From contig JAAENN010000020.1 of the NCBI GenBank assembly GCA_024224295.1, forward strand, positions 80,576 through 144,575: a DNA stretch of 64,000 nucleotides, read 5' to 3'. Below are positions 50,020-59,968 of the stretch, one piece after another. The notes beneath the pieces are model-generated. The model had not been told where the DNA came from. It searched no databases and was given only the letters and a program-made list of their open reading frames with translations. Each line of letters opens with the position of its first letter. Position 1 is the first letter of the stretch. A program made the translations under genes and the position numbers. The DNA comes from Shimia sp. GTDB taxonomy: Bacteria; Pseudomonadota; Alphaproteobacteria; Rhodobacterales; Rhodobacteraceae.

Positions 50020-50114
50020 AATAAGAAAAAATCCACCATTCCTGTCGAATTTGCTTATCGGCTCGACCGGACTGTGCCAGAACCGCTTCAATCGCAGCAA
50101 GATGGGACAGTTCC

Positions 50115-51308
50115 ATGAACATCCACGAATATCAGGCGAAAGCCCTGCTTCGCTCCTACGGCGCCCCGGTGTCCGAAGGCCGCGCCGTTCTCAAAGCAGA
50201 AGACGCAAAATCCGCCGCAGGCGAACTTGACGGCCCCCTTTGGGTTGTGAAGGCGCAGATCCACGCAGGTGGGCGCGGCAAAGGCTCTTTCAAAGAAGCT
50301 GATGCAGGCGAAAAAGGCGGTGTCCGCCTCGCCAAATCGGTCGAAGAAGCGGCTGAGGAAGCCAAAAAGATGCTGGGCCGCACCCTTGTGACCCACCAGA
50401 CCGGCCCAGCGGGCAAACAGGTCAACCGCATCTACATCGAAGATGGCTCCGACATCGAGCGTGAGCTGTATCTGGCTCTGCTGGTGGATCGTCAGACCTC
50501 CCGCGTGTCTTTTGTATGCTCCACCGAAGGCGGCATGGACATCGAAGAGGTGGCCGAAGCCACCCCTGAGAAAATCCTGTCCTTCTCCGTCGATCCGGCC
50601 ACCGGTTACCAGCCATACCACGGCCGCCGCGTCGCCTTCTCCCTGGGCCTGAAAGGCGCACAGGTGAAAGAATGCGTGAAGCTGATGGGCATTCTCTACA
50701 AAGCCTTCATGGAAAAAGACATGGAGCAGCTGGAGATCAACCCGCTGATCGTCATGCCAGGCGGCGCACTGAAAGTGCTCGACGCCAAAGTTGGCTTTGA
50801 CGGCAACGCCCTCTACCGCCACGCCGACATCGTAGAACTGCGCGATGAAACCGAAGAAGACCCCAAAGAGCTTGAGGCGTCCAAATACGACCTGAACTAC
50901 ATCGCTCTGGACGGTGAAATCGGCTGCATGGTGAACGGCGCGGGTCTCGCGATGGCCACCATGGACATCATCAAACTCTACGGTGCAGAACCTGCCAACT
51001 TCCTCGACGTGGGCGGCGGCGCAACCAAAGAGAAAGTGACCGAAGCGTTCAAGATCATCACCTCTGATCCAAACGTCAAAGGCATCCTCGTGAACATCTT
51101 CGGCGGCATCATGCGCTGTGACGTGATCGCAGAGGGCGTTGTGGCCGCGGTGAAAGAAGTTGGCCTGCAGGTGCCACTGGTTGTGCGCCTCGAAGGCACC
51201 AACGTGGAAGCCGGCAAAGAGATCATCAACACCTCCGGTCTTGATGTGATCGCGGCGGACAACCTGTCCGACGGTGCTGAAAAAATCGTCAAAGCGGTGA
51301 AAGGATAA
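50115..51308 (+). CDS. sucC: Succinate--CoA ligase (ADP-forming) subunit beta
   Basis: [57 protein letters not shown]. Confidence 0.98.
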   Translation: MNIHEYQAKALLRSYGAPVSEGRAVLKAEDAKSAAGELDGPLWVVKAQIHAGGRGKGSFKEADAGEKGGVRLAKSVEEAAEEAKKMLGRTLVTHQTGPAGKQVNRIYIEDGSDIERELYLALLVDRQTSRVSFVCSTEGGMDIEEVAEATPEKILSFSVDPATGYQPYHGRRVAFSLGLKGAQVKECVKLMGILYKAFMEKDMEQLEINPLIVMPGGALKVLDAKVGFDGNALYRHADIVELRDETEEDPKELEASKYDLNYIALDGEIGCMVNGAGLAMATMDIIKLYGAEPANFLDVGGGATKEKVTEAFKIITSDPNVKGILVNIFGGIMRCDVIAEGVVAAVKEVGLQVPLVVRLEGTNVEAGKEIINTSGLDVIAADNLSDGAEKIVKAVKG

Positions 51309-51313
51309 CACCC

Positions 51314-52195
51314 ATGGCCATTCTCGTAGATGAAAACACCAAGGTTATCTGTCAGGGCTTCACCGGCTCTCAGGGCACCTTCCACTCTGAACAAGCCATC
51401 GCCTATGGCACCAAAATGGTCGGCGGCGTGACTCCGGGCAAAGGTGGCATGGAACACCTCGGCCTGCCGGTCTTTGACTCGGTACACGACGCCAAAGCCA
51501 AAACCGAAGCCAACGCTTCCGTGATCTATGTGCCTCCGCCCTTCGCAGCGGACTCGATCCTCGAGGCCATCGATGCGGAAATGGAACTGATCATCTGCAT
51601 CACCGAAGGCATTCCTGTGCTGGACATGATGAAAGTACAGCGCGCGCTGGAAGGTTCCGCGTCTCGCCTGATCGGTCCGAACTGCCCGGGCGTCATCACG
51701 CCGGATGCGTGCAAAATCGGCATCATGCCGGGCCACATCCACAAGCGTGGCTCCGTGGGCGTTGTGTCCCGCTCCGGCACCCTGACTTACGAAGCGGTTA
51801 AGCAAACCGCAGACATCGGTCTGGGCCAGTCCACTGCTGTGGGCATCGGCGGCGACCCAATCAAAGGCACCGAGCACATTGACGTGCTGGACATGTTCCT
51901 GTCGGACGACGAGACCCAGTCCATCATCATGATTGGTGAGATCGGTGGTTCCGCGGAAGAAGAAGCCGCAGAATTCCTCGCCAACGAGCGCAAAAAAGGC
52001 CGCTGGAAGCCAACCGCTGGCTTCATCGCAGGCCGCACAGCGCCTCCCGGCCGCCGCATGGGCCACGCCGGTGCGATTGTTGCCGGTGGCAAAGGTGGCG
52101 CCGAAGACAAGATCGCCGCGATGCAGGAAGCGGGCATCGTCGTAGCAGACAGCCCAGCCGGCCTCGGCGAAGCTGTGCTCAAAGCGATCGGCTAA
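51314..52195 (+). CDS. sucD: Succinate--CoA ligase subunit alpha
   Basis: [83 protein letters not shown]-type motif. Confidence 0.98.
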   Translation: MAILVDENTKVICQGFTGSQGTFHSEQAIAYGTKMVGGVTPGKGGMEHLGLPVFDSVHDAKAKTEANASVIYVPPPFAADSILEAIDAEMELIICITEGIPVLDMMKVQRALEGSASRLIGPNCPGVITPDACKIGIMPGHIHKRGSVGVVSRSGTLTYEAVKQTADIGLGQSTAVGIGGDPIKGTEHIDVLDMFLSDDETQSIIMIGEIGGSAEEEAAEFLANERKKGRWKPTAGFIAGRTAPPGRRMGHAGAIVAGGKGGAEDKIAAMQEAGIVVADSPAGLGEAVLKAIG

Positions 52196-52222
52196 ATGCC
52201 TAACGCTCGGCATATCAACCCA

Positions 52223-52285
52223 GGGCGGCGCCTGACCCTGGGTGGGTGCGAAAGCGCCCTCCCATGGGGAGGGAACGGCGCCGCC
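52223..52285. repeat. REP-like palindromic element, copy A (sucD-odhA intergenic)
   Basis: Outer perfect IR GGCGGCGCC (52224-52232) / GGCGCCGCC (52277-52285), inner IR CCCTCCC-ATG-GGGAGGG; about 50 bp closely similar to 57398-57447. Confidence 0.75.
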
Positions 52286-52445
52286 AACAGATTTGCCGAG
52301 CTCATAACTCAAAGGTGAACGCGAAAAACTATGTTTCCGCGCAACCTGCGCTAAGTCTTTTGAAACACTCCCGCGTTCATCTACCCCAAACCAGCCCTAA
52401 GTGGGGCCAACATAAATCCGGTCCCATCCTTCACGAGGTGCCATC

Positions 52446-55406
52446 ATGACCGAACAGTCGCCAAACGACATCTTCCACGCCTCCTCCTTTATGCAGGGGC
52501 ACAATGCGGAATACCTCGAACAGATGTACGCCCGCTACGCCGCCGACCCCGCTGCGGTTGACGAAGTCTGGCAGGAGTTCTTCCGCCAGCTTGGTGATGC
52601 AGAGCTGGATGTGAAAGCAGAGGCCTCCGGCCCGTCTTGGGCCCGCAATGATTGGCCCCTACAGCCAAATGATGACCTTACGTCTTCCCTGACCGGCGAA
52701 TGGCCGGAACAGGTTGAAGCCAAGGCCGCAGGCAAAAAGATCAAAGAGAAAGCCGCCGAGAAAGGCGTTGAGGTCTCTGACGAAGCCATCAAACGCGCGG
52801 TACTAGACAGCATCCGCGCCCTGATGATCATCCGCGCCTACCGTATTCGCGGTCACCTGATTGCCGACATCGACCCGCTGGGCATGCGCGATCAGACCCC
52901 GCATCCTGAGCTTGATCCAAAATCCTACGGCTTTTCTGACGCCGATATGGATCGCCCGATCTTCATCGACAAAGTGCTGGGCCTCGACATCGCCACGATG
53001 CGCCAGATCATGGACATCGTGAAGCGCACCTACTGCGGCACTTTTGCGCTGCAATACATGCACATCTCCAACCCCGAAGAAGCGAGCTGGCTGAAAGAGC
53101 GCATCGAAGGGTACGACAAAGAAATCACCTTCACCCGTGAAGGCCGCAAGGCGATCCTCAACAAACTGGTCGAAGCTGAAGGCTTTGAGAAGTTCCTGCA
53201 CGTGAAATACATGGGCACCAAGCGCTTTGGTCTGGACGGCGGTGAAAGCCTAATTCCAGCCATGGAGCAGGTGATCAAGCGCGGCGGCAGCCTCGGCGTC
53301 GAAGAGATTGTCATCGGCATGCCACACCGTGGCCGCCTGTCAGTATTGGCCAACGTGATGGCCAAGCCGTACCGCGCGATTTTCAATGAATTCCAAGGCG
53401 GCAGCTTTAAACCCGAAGATGTCGACGGCTCTGGTGACGTGAAATACCACCTCGGCGCATCTTCTGACCGTGAATTCAATGGCAACACCGTCCACCTCAG
53501 CCTGACCGCGAACCCATCGCACCTTGAGGCGGTAAATCCGGTTGTTCTGGGCAAAGTCCGCGCCAAACAAGACCAACGCAACGACGATGCCCGCACCACT
53601 GTGATGCCGATCTTGTTGCACGGCGACGCCGCCTTTGCCGGCCAAGGCGTTGTGGCAGAGTGTTTTGCTCTGTCTGGCCTCAAGGGCCACAAAACCGGCG
53701 GCACCATGCACATCGTGGTGAACAACCAGATCGGCTTCACCACCGCACCGCACTTCTCCCGTTCTTCACCATACCCAACCGACAACGCGCTGGTTGTGGA
53801 AGCGCCAATCTTCCACGTGAACGGCGACGACCCGGAAGCGGTTGTCCACGCTGCGAAAGTGGCGACGGAATTCCGTCAAAAATTCCAGAAAGACGTCGTC
53901 ATCGACATGTTCTGCTACCGCCGTTTTGGTCACAACGAGGGCGACGAGCCCATGTTCACCAACCCGGTGATGTACAAGCGCATCAAAAAGCAGAAAACCA
54001 CGCTGACGCTTTACACCGAGCGTCTGGTGAAAGACGGTCTCATTCCTGAGGGCGAGATCGAGGACATGAAGGCCTCTTTCCAAGCGCACCTCAACACGGA
54101 GTTTGAAACCGGCAAAGAGTATAAGCCTAATAAGGCTGACTGGCTCGACGGTCGCTGGTCCCACCTGGACAAACGCGGCGAAGACTATGAGCGGGGCCAA
54201 ACCTCGATCAAACCGGAAACCATGGCAGAGATCGGCAAATCGCTGTCCTCCGTGCCAGAAGGCTTCCCACTTCACAAAACTGTTGGCCGTCTTCTCGACA
54301 CCCGCGGCAAGATGTTCTCGTCAGGCAAAGGCTTTGACTGGGCCACCGCCGAAGCCATGGCATTTGGCTCCCTGATGACCGAAGGGTATCCAGTACGTCT
54401 GTCCGGTCAGGACGCCACCCGCGGCACCTTCTCTCAGCGTCACTCCGGTATCATCAATCAGGACACAGAAGAGCGCTACTTCCCGCTCAATAACATCCGC
54501 GCCGGTCAGAGCCAGTACGAAGTCATCGACTCCGCGCTGTCTGAATACGCGGTGCTGGGTTTTGAATACGGCTACTCTCTGGCAGAACCAAACGCACTGA
54601 CCCTCTGGGAAGCCCAGTTTGGTGATTTTGCCAACGGTGCGCAGATCATGTTTGACCAGTTCATCAGCTCCGGCGAAAGCAAATGGCTGCGCATGTCCGG
54701 CCTGACCGTCCTGCTGCCACATGGTTTCGAAGGTCAGGGTCCAGAGCACTCCTCTGCCCGCCTGGAACGCTTCCTGCAGATGTGTGGGGGTGACAACTGG
54801 ATCGTTGCGAACTGTACGACACCAGCCAACTACTTCCACATCCTGCGCCGTCAGCTGCACCGCACCTTCCGCAAGCCGCTGATCCTGATGACACCAAAGT
54901 CCCTGCTGCGCCATAAGCTGGCAATTTCCGAAGCAGAAGACTTTACCGATGGATCGTCTTTCCACCGCGTACTCTGGGATGACGCCCAAAAAGGCAACTC
55001 CGACACAACGCTGGCCAAGGACAAAGATGTCAAACGCGTCGTCATGTGCTCCGGCAAAGTCTACTATGACCTGCTGGAAGAGCGTGACGCCCGTGGCATC
55101 GACGATGTCTACCTGATGCGGATTGAGCAATACTATCCGTTCCCGGCCCACTCGCTGATCAAGGAGCTTGAGCGCTTCAAGGATGCGGAAATGGTCTGGT
55201 GTCAGGAAGAGCCTAAAAACCAGGGTGCGTGGTCCTTCATTGAGCCCAACATTGAATGGGCGCTCACACGCATCAAAGCAAAACACTCCCGTCCGGTATA
55301 CGCAGGCCGCCCGGCCTCCGCCTCCCCTGCCACCGGACTGGCAAGCCAACACAAAGCCCAACAAGCAGCGCTGGTGGATGCCGCGCTCTCCATGGAAGGA
55401 AATTGA
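52446..55406 (+). CDS. sucA: 2-oxoglutarate dehydrogenase E1 component
   Basis: ARYAADPAAVDEVWQEFFRQLGD; FLHVKYMGTKRFGLDGGESLIPAMEQVIKRGGSLGVEEIVIGMPHRGRLSVLANVM. Confidence 0.98.
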   Translation: MTEQSPNDIFHASSFMQGHNAEYLEQMYARYAADPAAVDEVWQEFFRQLGDAELDVKAEASGPSWARNDWPLQPNDDLTSSLTGEWPEQVEAKAAGKKIKEKAAEKGVEVSDEAIKRAVLDSIRALMIIRAYRIRGHLIADIDPLGMRDQTPHPELDPKSYGFSDADMDRPIFIDKVLGLDIATMRQIMDIVKRTYCGTFALQYMHISNPEEASWLKERIEGYDKEITFTREGRKAILNKLVEAEGFEKFLHVKYMGTKRFGLDGGESLIPAMEQVIKRGGSLGVEEIVIGMPHRGRLSVLANVMAKPYRAIFNEFQGGSFKPEDVDGSGDVKYHLGASSDREFNGNTVHLSLTANPSHLEAVNPVVLGKVRAKQDQRNDDARTTVMPILLHGDAAFAGQGVVAECFALSGLKGHKTGGTMHIVVNNQIGFTTAPHFSRSSPYPTDNALVVEAPIFHVNGDDPEAVVHAAKVATEFRQKFQKDVVIDMFCYRRFGHNEGDEPMFTNPVMYKRIKKQKTTLTLYTERLVKDGLIPEGEIEDMKASFQAHLNTEFETGKEYKPNKADWLDGRWSHLDKRGEDYERGQTSIKPETMAEIGKSLSSVPEGFPLHKTVGRLLDTRGKMFSSGKGFDWATAEAMAFGSLMTEGYPVRLSGQDATRGTFSQRHSGIINQDTEERYFPLNNIRAGQSQYEVIDSALSEYAVLGFEYGYSLAEPNALTLWEAQFGDFANGAQIMFDQFISSGESKWLRMSGLTVLLPHGFEGQGPEHSSARLERFLQMCGGDNWIVANCTTPANYFHILRRQLHRTFRKPLILMTPKSLLRHKLAISEAEDFTDGSSFHRVLWDDAQKGNSDTTLAKDKDVKRVVMCSGKVYYDLLEERDARGIDDVYLMRIEQYYPFPAHSLIKELERFKDAEMVWCQEEPKNQGAWSFIEPNIEWALTRIKAKHSRPVYAGRPASASPATGLASQHKAQQAALVDAALSMEGN

Positions 55407-55409
55407 TCC

Positions 55410-56906
55410 ATGACCGAAGTTCGAGTCCCTACCCTTGGCGAATCCGTCACCGAAGCCACCGTTGCCACCTGGTTCAAAAAACCGGGTGATGCGGTCGCCG
55501 TGGACGAAATGCTCTGCGAGCTGGAAACCGACAAAGTGACCGTCGAAGTTCCTGCCCCGGCTGCAGGTGTTCTGGGTGAGATCGTGGCCGCCGAAGGCGA
55601 CACCGTGGGTGTTGATGCGCTGCTGGCCAATATCACAGCCGGCGAAGGTGCCGCTCCTGCGCCAGCCGCTGCAGCAGCACCTGCCGCCGCAGCCCCTGCT
55701 GCCGGTGGTGGCGACGCGGTTGACGTGATGGTCCCAACTCTGGGTGAATCCGTGACCGAGGCCACCGTGTCCACATGGTTCAAGGCTGTGGGTGACACTG
55801 TTGCGCAGGACGAGATGCTCTGTGAGCTGGAAACCGATAAGGTCTCCGTTGAGGTGCCCGCACCTGCGGCTGGTGTTCTGACTGAGATAATCGCAGCCGA
55901 AGGCGCAACAGTAGACGCCTCCGCAAAGCTGGCTGTGATTGGTGGCGCGTCTGCCTCTGCAGCCGCAGCACCTGCTGCTGCCCCAGCCGCCGCCGCCGCA
56001 CCAGCCGGGTCCGCTGATGTGGAAAACGCCCCATCGGCCAACAAGCTGATGGCAGAAAAAGGCATTGCTGCTTCTGCCGTTACCGGCACAGGCCGCGACG
56101 GTCGCATCATGAAAGAAGACGTGATGAAAGCCGCTCTAGCCCCGGCGCCTGCCGCTGCGCCAGCTCCGGCTGCTGCACCTCGCGCACCGGTATCTGCGGA
56201 CGACGCCTCCCGCGAAGAGCGGGTGAAAATGACACGCCTGCGTCAGACCATCGCCAAGCGTCTGAAGGAAAGCCAGAACACCGCCGCCATGCTGACCACC
56301 TACAACGAGGTCGACATGGGCGCGGTGATGGATCTGCGCAAAGAGTACAAAGATGCCTTTGAGAAAAAGCACGGCGTGCGTCTGGGCTTTATGTCTTTCT
56401 TCACCAAAGCTTGCTGCCATGCGCTGAAAGAGGTGCCAGAAGTCAACGCAGAGATCGACGGCACCGACATCGTGTACAAGAACTTCGTACACATGGGTGT
56501 GGCCGCTGGCACCCCAACCGGTCTGGTTGTGCCTGTGATCCGCGATGCCGACAGCATGTCTTTTGCGGAGATCGAAAAAGCCATTTCTGAAAAAGGCAAA
56601 CGGGCCCGTGACGGCAAACTGTCCATGGCGGAAATGCAGGGCGGCACCTTCACGCTCTCCAACGGCGGTGTCTATGGCTCCCTGATGTCCTCGCCAATCC
56701 TGAACCCACCGCAGTCCGGTATCCTCGGCATGCACAAAATTCAGGACCGTCCAATGGCGATCAACGGTCAAGTTGTGATCCGTCCAATGATGTATCTGGC
56801 CCTGTCCTACGATCACCGCATCGTGGATGGCAAAGGCGCCGTAACCTTCCTCGTGCGCGTGAAAGAAGCGCTGGAAGACCCACGCCGCCTGCTGATGGAT
56901 CTGTAA
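55410..56906 (+). CDS. sucB: Dihydrolipoyllysine-residue succinyltransferase (E2o) with two lipoyl domains
   Basis: Two lipoyl motifs ([22 protein letters not shown] and [22 protein letters not shown]), catalytic [17 protein letters not shown]. Confidence 0.97.
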   Translation: MTEVRVPTLGESVTEATVATWFKKPGDAVAVDEMLCELETDKVTVEVPAPAAGVLGEIVAAEGDTVGVDALLANITAGEGAAPAPAAAAAPAAAAPAAGGGDAVDVMVPTLGESVTEATVSTWFKAVGDTVAQDEMLCELETDKVSVEVPAPAAGVLTEIIAAEGATVDASAKLAVIGGASASAAAAPAAAPAAAAAPAGSADVENAPSANKLMAEKGIAASAVTGTGRDGRIMKEDVMKAALAPAPAAAPAPAAAPRAPVSADDASREERVKMTRLRQTIAKRLKESQNTAAMLTTYNEVDMGAVMDLRKEYKDAFEKKHGVRLGFMSFFTKACCHALKEVPEVNAEIDGTDIVYKNFVHMGVAAGTPTGLVVPVIRDADSMSFAEIEKAISEKGKRARDGKLSMAEMQGGTFTLSNGGVYGSLMSSPILNPPQSGILGMHKIQDRPMAINGQVVIRPMMYLALSYDHRIVDGKGAVTFLVRVKEALEDPRRLLMDL

Positions 56907-56963
56907 GCGATTTCTGGCCTCGGCAGATTGTCGAGGCCAGACCACACCTGTGTAGGCAACATC

Positions 56964-57329
56964 ATGCGGCTGCTCAAAACTGCAACAGAACTCAAACTGA
57001 TGTTCACAGCTCTCTTGGCTGCACTTGCACTTCCTATGCTGCTGAACATTGCTGTAGATGCGCCATCACATCTTCCACTTGCTCTTTTAGCTCTACCCTG
57101 TGCCAAGTTGCCTTTCCTCGTTTACGGAAGGCAGGCTGTAAGACAGAAAAGTAGGAACGGAGTGGTTTTCTTTGCCTGCTTTATCGCGATGGAAACTCTG
57201 TCCCTGTTGGTAATTCTGGCTGTTTCTGGAGTGCCATTGGTACTCGTAGATATAGTTCTGTCTGCTGTAGTTCTATTTTTCGCAATAGCTTGTTTGCGGT
57301 CTTTCGCTCCTGAGGTAACCCCCTCATGA
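56964..57329 (+). CDS. Hypothetical small membrane protein
   Basis: MRLLKTATELKLMFTALLAALALPMLLNIAVDAP..., four hydrophobic segments; no family recognised. Confidence 0.5.
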   Translation: MRLLKTATELKLMFTALLAALALPMLLNIAVDAPSHLPLALLALPCAKLPFLVYGRQAVRQKSRNGVVFFACFIAMETLSLLVILAVSGVPLVLVDIVLSAVVLFFAIACLRSFAPEVTPS

Positions 57330-57397
57330 CTGGCTTGAGACCTACCTTGTGCCAACGCACCTTGAGCGGACAAACCACAAACAATGTGCCAAACTTA

Positions 57398-57447
57398 GGG
57401 CAGTGTCTGACCCTGGGTGGGCGTGAAGCGCCCTCCCTTGGGGAGGG
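57398..57447. repeat. REP-like palindromic element, copy B
   Basis: GGGCAGTGTCTGACCCTGGGTGGGCGTGAAGCGCCCTCCCTTGGGGAGGG, closely related to copy A at 52223. Confidence 0.75.
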
Positions 57448-57482
57448 TCATACCCTCAGTCGTTCAATCGGAACATCCAAAG

Positions 57483-57998
57483 ATGTCTAAGGGCTCGTTG
57501 ATCTTTCTCTGGTTTATTTTGACCTGCCTAATGATCCTTTCAGCCAAGTCTATGGAGCTGTTGTTCCGGGCTTGGATAGAGTCCTCGCATTGCGCGCCGG
57601 TAACTTCTGCTGGGGGCACCTCCAACTGCTCTTGGAACGGCATCCGAGCGTCTGGTGCCCTTCAACTCGCCAGTCTACTTACTCTCTTGATACCTGTTAT
57701 TCCCCTCAGCTTGATTGCGGTTCTGGGTTCCAGTGTGTTTATGCCAATTCCAAAAACACTCTGGCCTTTCATAGTCTCGACAGGGCTTTGCATCGCTGCA
57801 TTGAACACATTCTGGATTGAATGGCAGATACCGAAGTATCACTCTGATCATCCGGCTTTAGACCTTTTGTTTTCTTTCCTCAAAGTTGACCCAGCCTGGT
57901 TGTCGTACCTTTGTGCGCTGTCTGCATTGGGTTTGATCGTCATTAGCTTCGGAGCGAAATCGCTTGTCAAAGCTAGAAAGGCGGTATCAAAACCATGA
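57483..57998 (+). CDS. Hypothetical membrane protein
   Basis: MSKGSLIFLWFILTCLMILSAKSMELLFRAWIESSHCAPVTSAGGTSNCSWNG..., four hydrophobic segments. Confidence 0.5.
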   Translation: MSKGSLIFLWFILTCLMILSAKSMELLFRAWIESSHCAPVTSAGGTSNCSWNGIRASGALQLASLLTLLIPVIPLSLIAVLGSSVFMPIPKTLWPFIVSTGLCIAALNTFWIEWQIPKYHSDHPALDLLFSFLKVDPAWLSYLCALSALGLIVISFGAKSLVKARKAVSKP

Positions 57999-58008
57999 AG
58001 CAAATCCC

Positions 58009-58051
58009 CACCTCCGCGATACAGTCGCAATACCGACGCTATGCAGACGTG
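58009..58051. repeat. Intergenic element, copy 2: three 11-bp ATACCGAC-type units
   Basis: CACCTCC then GCGATACAGTC / GCAATACCGAC / GCTATGCAGAC / GTG. Related to 32226-32268. Confidence 0.75.
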
Positions 58052-58150
58052 CAAAAATCGCCCAAACTGACCTCATTGGAGAGACGCGCATTTCCCCTGC
58101 CCGCCGCTGGCCCCGCGCCGCGCGAGATGCAGGACACAGGAGGTTAGACC

Positions 58151-58270
58151 ATGCCCACCAATGTGCTCTGGCAAGCTGATATTGCCTTTTTTGACAGCGG
58201 GGAACTCGCCATACACATGGAACGCGACGGCATCACCAACGTCACATTTAAACTGTTGAAACCCGAATAA
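58151..58270 (+). CDS. Small ORF (39 aa) between odhB and lpd
   Basis: ATG at 58151 preceded by AGGAGG-like sequence (ACAGGAGGTTAGACC): MPTNVLWQADIAFFDSGELAIHMERDGITNVTFKLLKPE. Confidence 0.5.
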   Translation: MPTNVLWQADIAFFDSGELAIHMERDGITNVTFKLLKPE

Positions 58271-58356
58271 AGACCAACCATATCAATCTCTTGTAATGAG
58301 ATCCTTCCCACAAGACGGGGCATGCCGCCCCTGCAATAGACCAAGGAAACACACCT

Positions 58357-59751
58357 ATGGCTCAATATGACGTCATCATCATCGGCGCAGGCCCTGGCGG
58401 CTACGTCTCTGCAATCCGCTGCGCTCAGCTGGGCCTGAAAACCGCCATCGTGGAGGGCCGCGAAACGCTGGGCGGCACCTGCCTGAACATTGGCTGTATC
58501 CCGTCCAAGGCACTGCTGCACGCGACCCACATGCTGCATGAGGCCGAGCACAACTTTGCCGACATGGGGCTGAAGGGCAAAAGCCCGTCTGTGGATTGGG
58601 CGCAGATGAAGGCCTATAAGACTGATGTTGTTGGACAAAACACCGGCGGTGTTGAGTTCCTGATGAAGAAGAACAAGATCGACTGGCTCAAAGGTTGGGC
58701 CTCTATTCCTGCCGCCGGTCAGGTCAAAGTGGGTGACGACACACACGAAGCCAAAAACATCGTGATCGCCTCTGGCTCCGTGCCATCCTCCCTGCCAGGT
58801 GTTGAGGTCGACAACGACAAAGGCATCGTGGTCGACAGCACTGGCGCGCTCGACCTGCCCAAAGTTCCAAAGAAAATGACCGTGATCGGCGCGGGCGTGA
58901 TTGGTCTGGAACTCGGCTCCGTCTACGCCCGCCTCGGCGCGGAAGTGACCGTGGTGGAATACATGGACGCCGTTTGCCCTGGCATGGATGCGGATGTACA
59001 GCGTACCTTCAAGCGTATCCTTGAAAAGCAAGGACTTAAGTTCATCATGGGGGCGGCTGTGCAAGGCGTGGACGCCACCAAAACCAAAGCTAAAGTACGC
59101 TACCTGCCTAAGAAAGGCGGCGACGAAGAGGTTGTCGACGCAGATGTGGTGCTGGTTGCCACTGGTCGTAAACCATTTGCAGAAGGTCTGGGTCTCGACG
59201 CGCTTGGCGTCAAAATGACCGAACGCGGCCAGATCGCCGTAGACGGCAAATGGGCCACCAACGTGCCGGGCATCTACGCCATTGGCGATGTTATCGAAGG
59301 CCCAATGCTCGCCCACAAAGCTGAAGACGAAGGCATGGCGGTCGCCGACGTGCTCGCAGGCAATCATGGCCACGTGAACTACGGCGTGATCCCTGGCGTG
59401 GTCTACACCACCCCGGAGGTTGCTACCGTCGGCGCCACTGAGGCCGCACTGAAAGCCGAAGGTCGCAAGATCAAGGTTGGCAAGTTCATGTTCATGGGCA
59501 ACGCCCGCGCCAAAGCGGTGCACCAAGGCGAAGGCTTTGTGAAAATCATCGTCGACAAAGAGACCGACCGCGTGCTTGGCGCAGCGATCATTGGCCCGGC
59601 AGCGGGCGACATGATCCACGAGCTGTGTGTGGCCATGGAGTTCGGCGCCTCGGCTCAGGACATTGCCCTGACCTGCCACGCGCACCCAACCTACTCTGAA
59701 GCGGTCCGCGAAGCTGCGCTCGCTTGTGGTGACGGCGCGATCCACAGCTAA
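58357..59751 (+). CDS. lpd: Dihydrolipoyl dehydrogenase
   Basis: [57 protein letters not shown] (redox CLNIGC). Confidence 0.98.
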   Translation: MAQYDVIIIGAGPGGYVSAIRCAQLGLKTAIVEGRETLGGTCLNIGCIPSKALLHATHMLHEAEHNFADMGLKGKSPSVDWAQMKAYKTDVVGQNTGGVEFLMKKNKIDWLKGWASIPAAGQVKVGDDTHEAKNIVIASGSVPSSLPGVEVDNDKGIVVDSTGALDLPKVPKKMTVIGAGVIGLELGSVYARLGAEVTVVEYMDAVCPGMDADVQRTFKRILEKQGLKFIMGAAVQGVDATKTKAKVRYLPKKGGDEEVVDADVVLVATGRKPFAEGLGLDALGVKMTERGQIAVDGKWATNVPGIYAIGDVIEGPMLAHKAEDEGMAVADVLAGNHGHVNYGVIPGVVYTTPEVATVGATEAALKAEGRKIKVGKFMFMGNARAKAVHQGEGFVKIIVDKETDRVLGAAIIGPAAGDMIHELCVAMEFGASAQDIALTCHAHPTYSEAVREAALACGDGAIHS

Positions 59752-59769
59752 GTTGTTTTTTTGACACGA

Positions 59770-59800
59770 CAAAGGGCGCCTATTGAGGCGCCCTTTTTTT
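59770..59800 (+). terminator. Rho-independent terminator after lpd
   Basis: AAAGGGCGCC-TATTGA-GGCGCCCTTT followed by TTTT. Confidence 0.9.
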
Positions 59801-59968
59801 GTGGTTGCCCCAAAGCACCAAAAGGCAGGTCTCCTCCAATACCTTCCCATGCGCATCAGGGCGTCAGAATCTATTAAAAAGAGACCATATCTGATATCAT
59901 TCAACGATAAGGACAATTCACTTTCAACTTCCCTCGCGAATTCACCCAATCAAAAAGGCAGTATTTCC

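Noticed and set aside
50088-52312. Antisense ORFs of 407 and 444 aa opposite sucC/sucD
   Set aside because: Shadow ORFs; sequence dominated by His/Phe/Ala patterns typical of reverse-complemented biased codons.
54321-55364. 347-aa ORF antisense to sucA
   Set aside because: Shadow ORF of 2-oxoglutarate dehydrogenase E1.
55650-56200. Low-complexity Ala/Pro repeats as a possible tandem-repeat element
   Set aside because: These are the normal flexible linkers between lipoyl, peripheral-subunit-binding and catalytic domains of E2.
58144-59949. 601-aa ORF antisense to lpd
   Set aside because: Long antisense ORFs are expected opposite strongly GC3-biased genes; lpd on the other strand is unambiguous and the antisense product has no recognisable domain.
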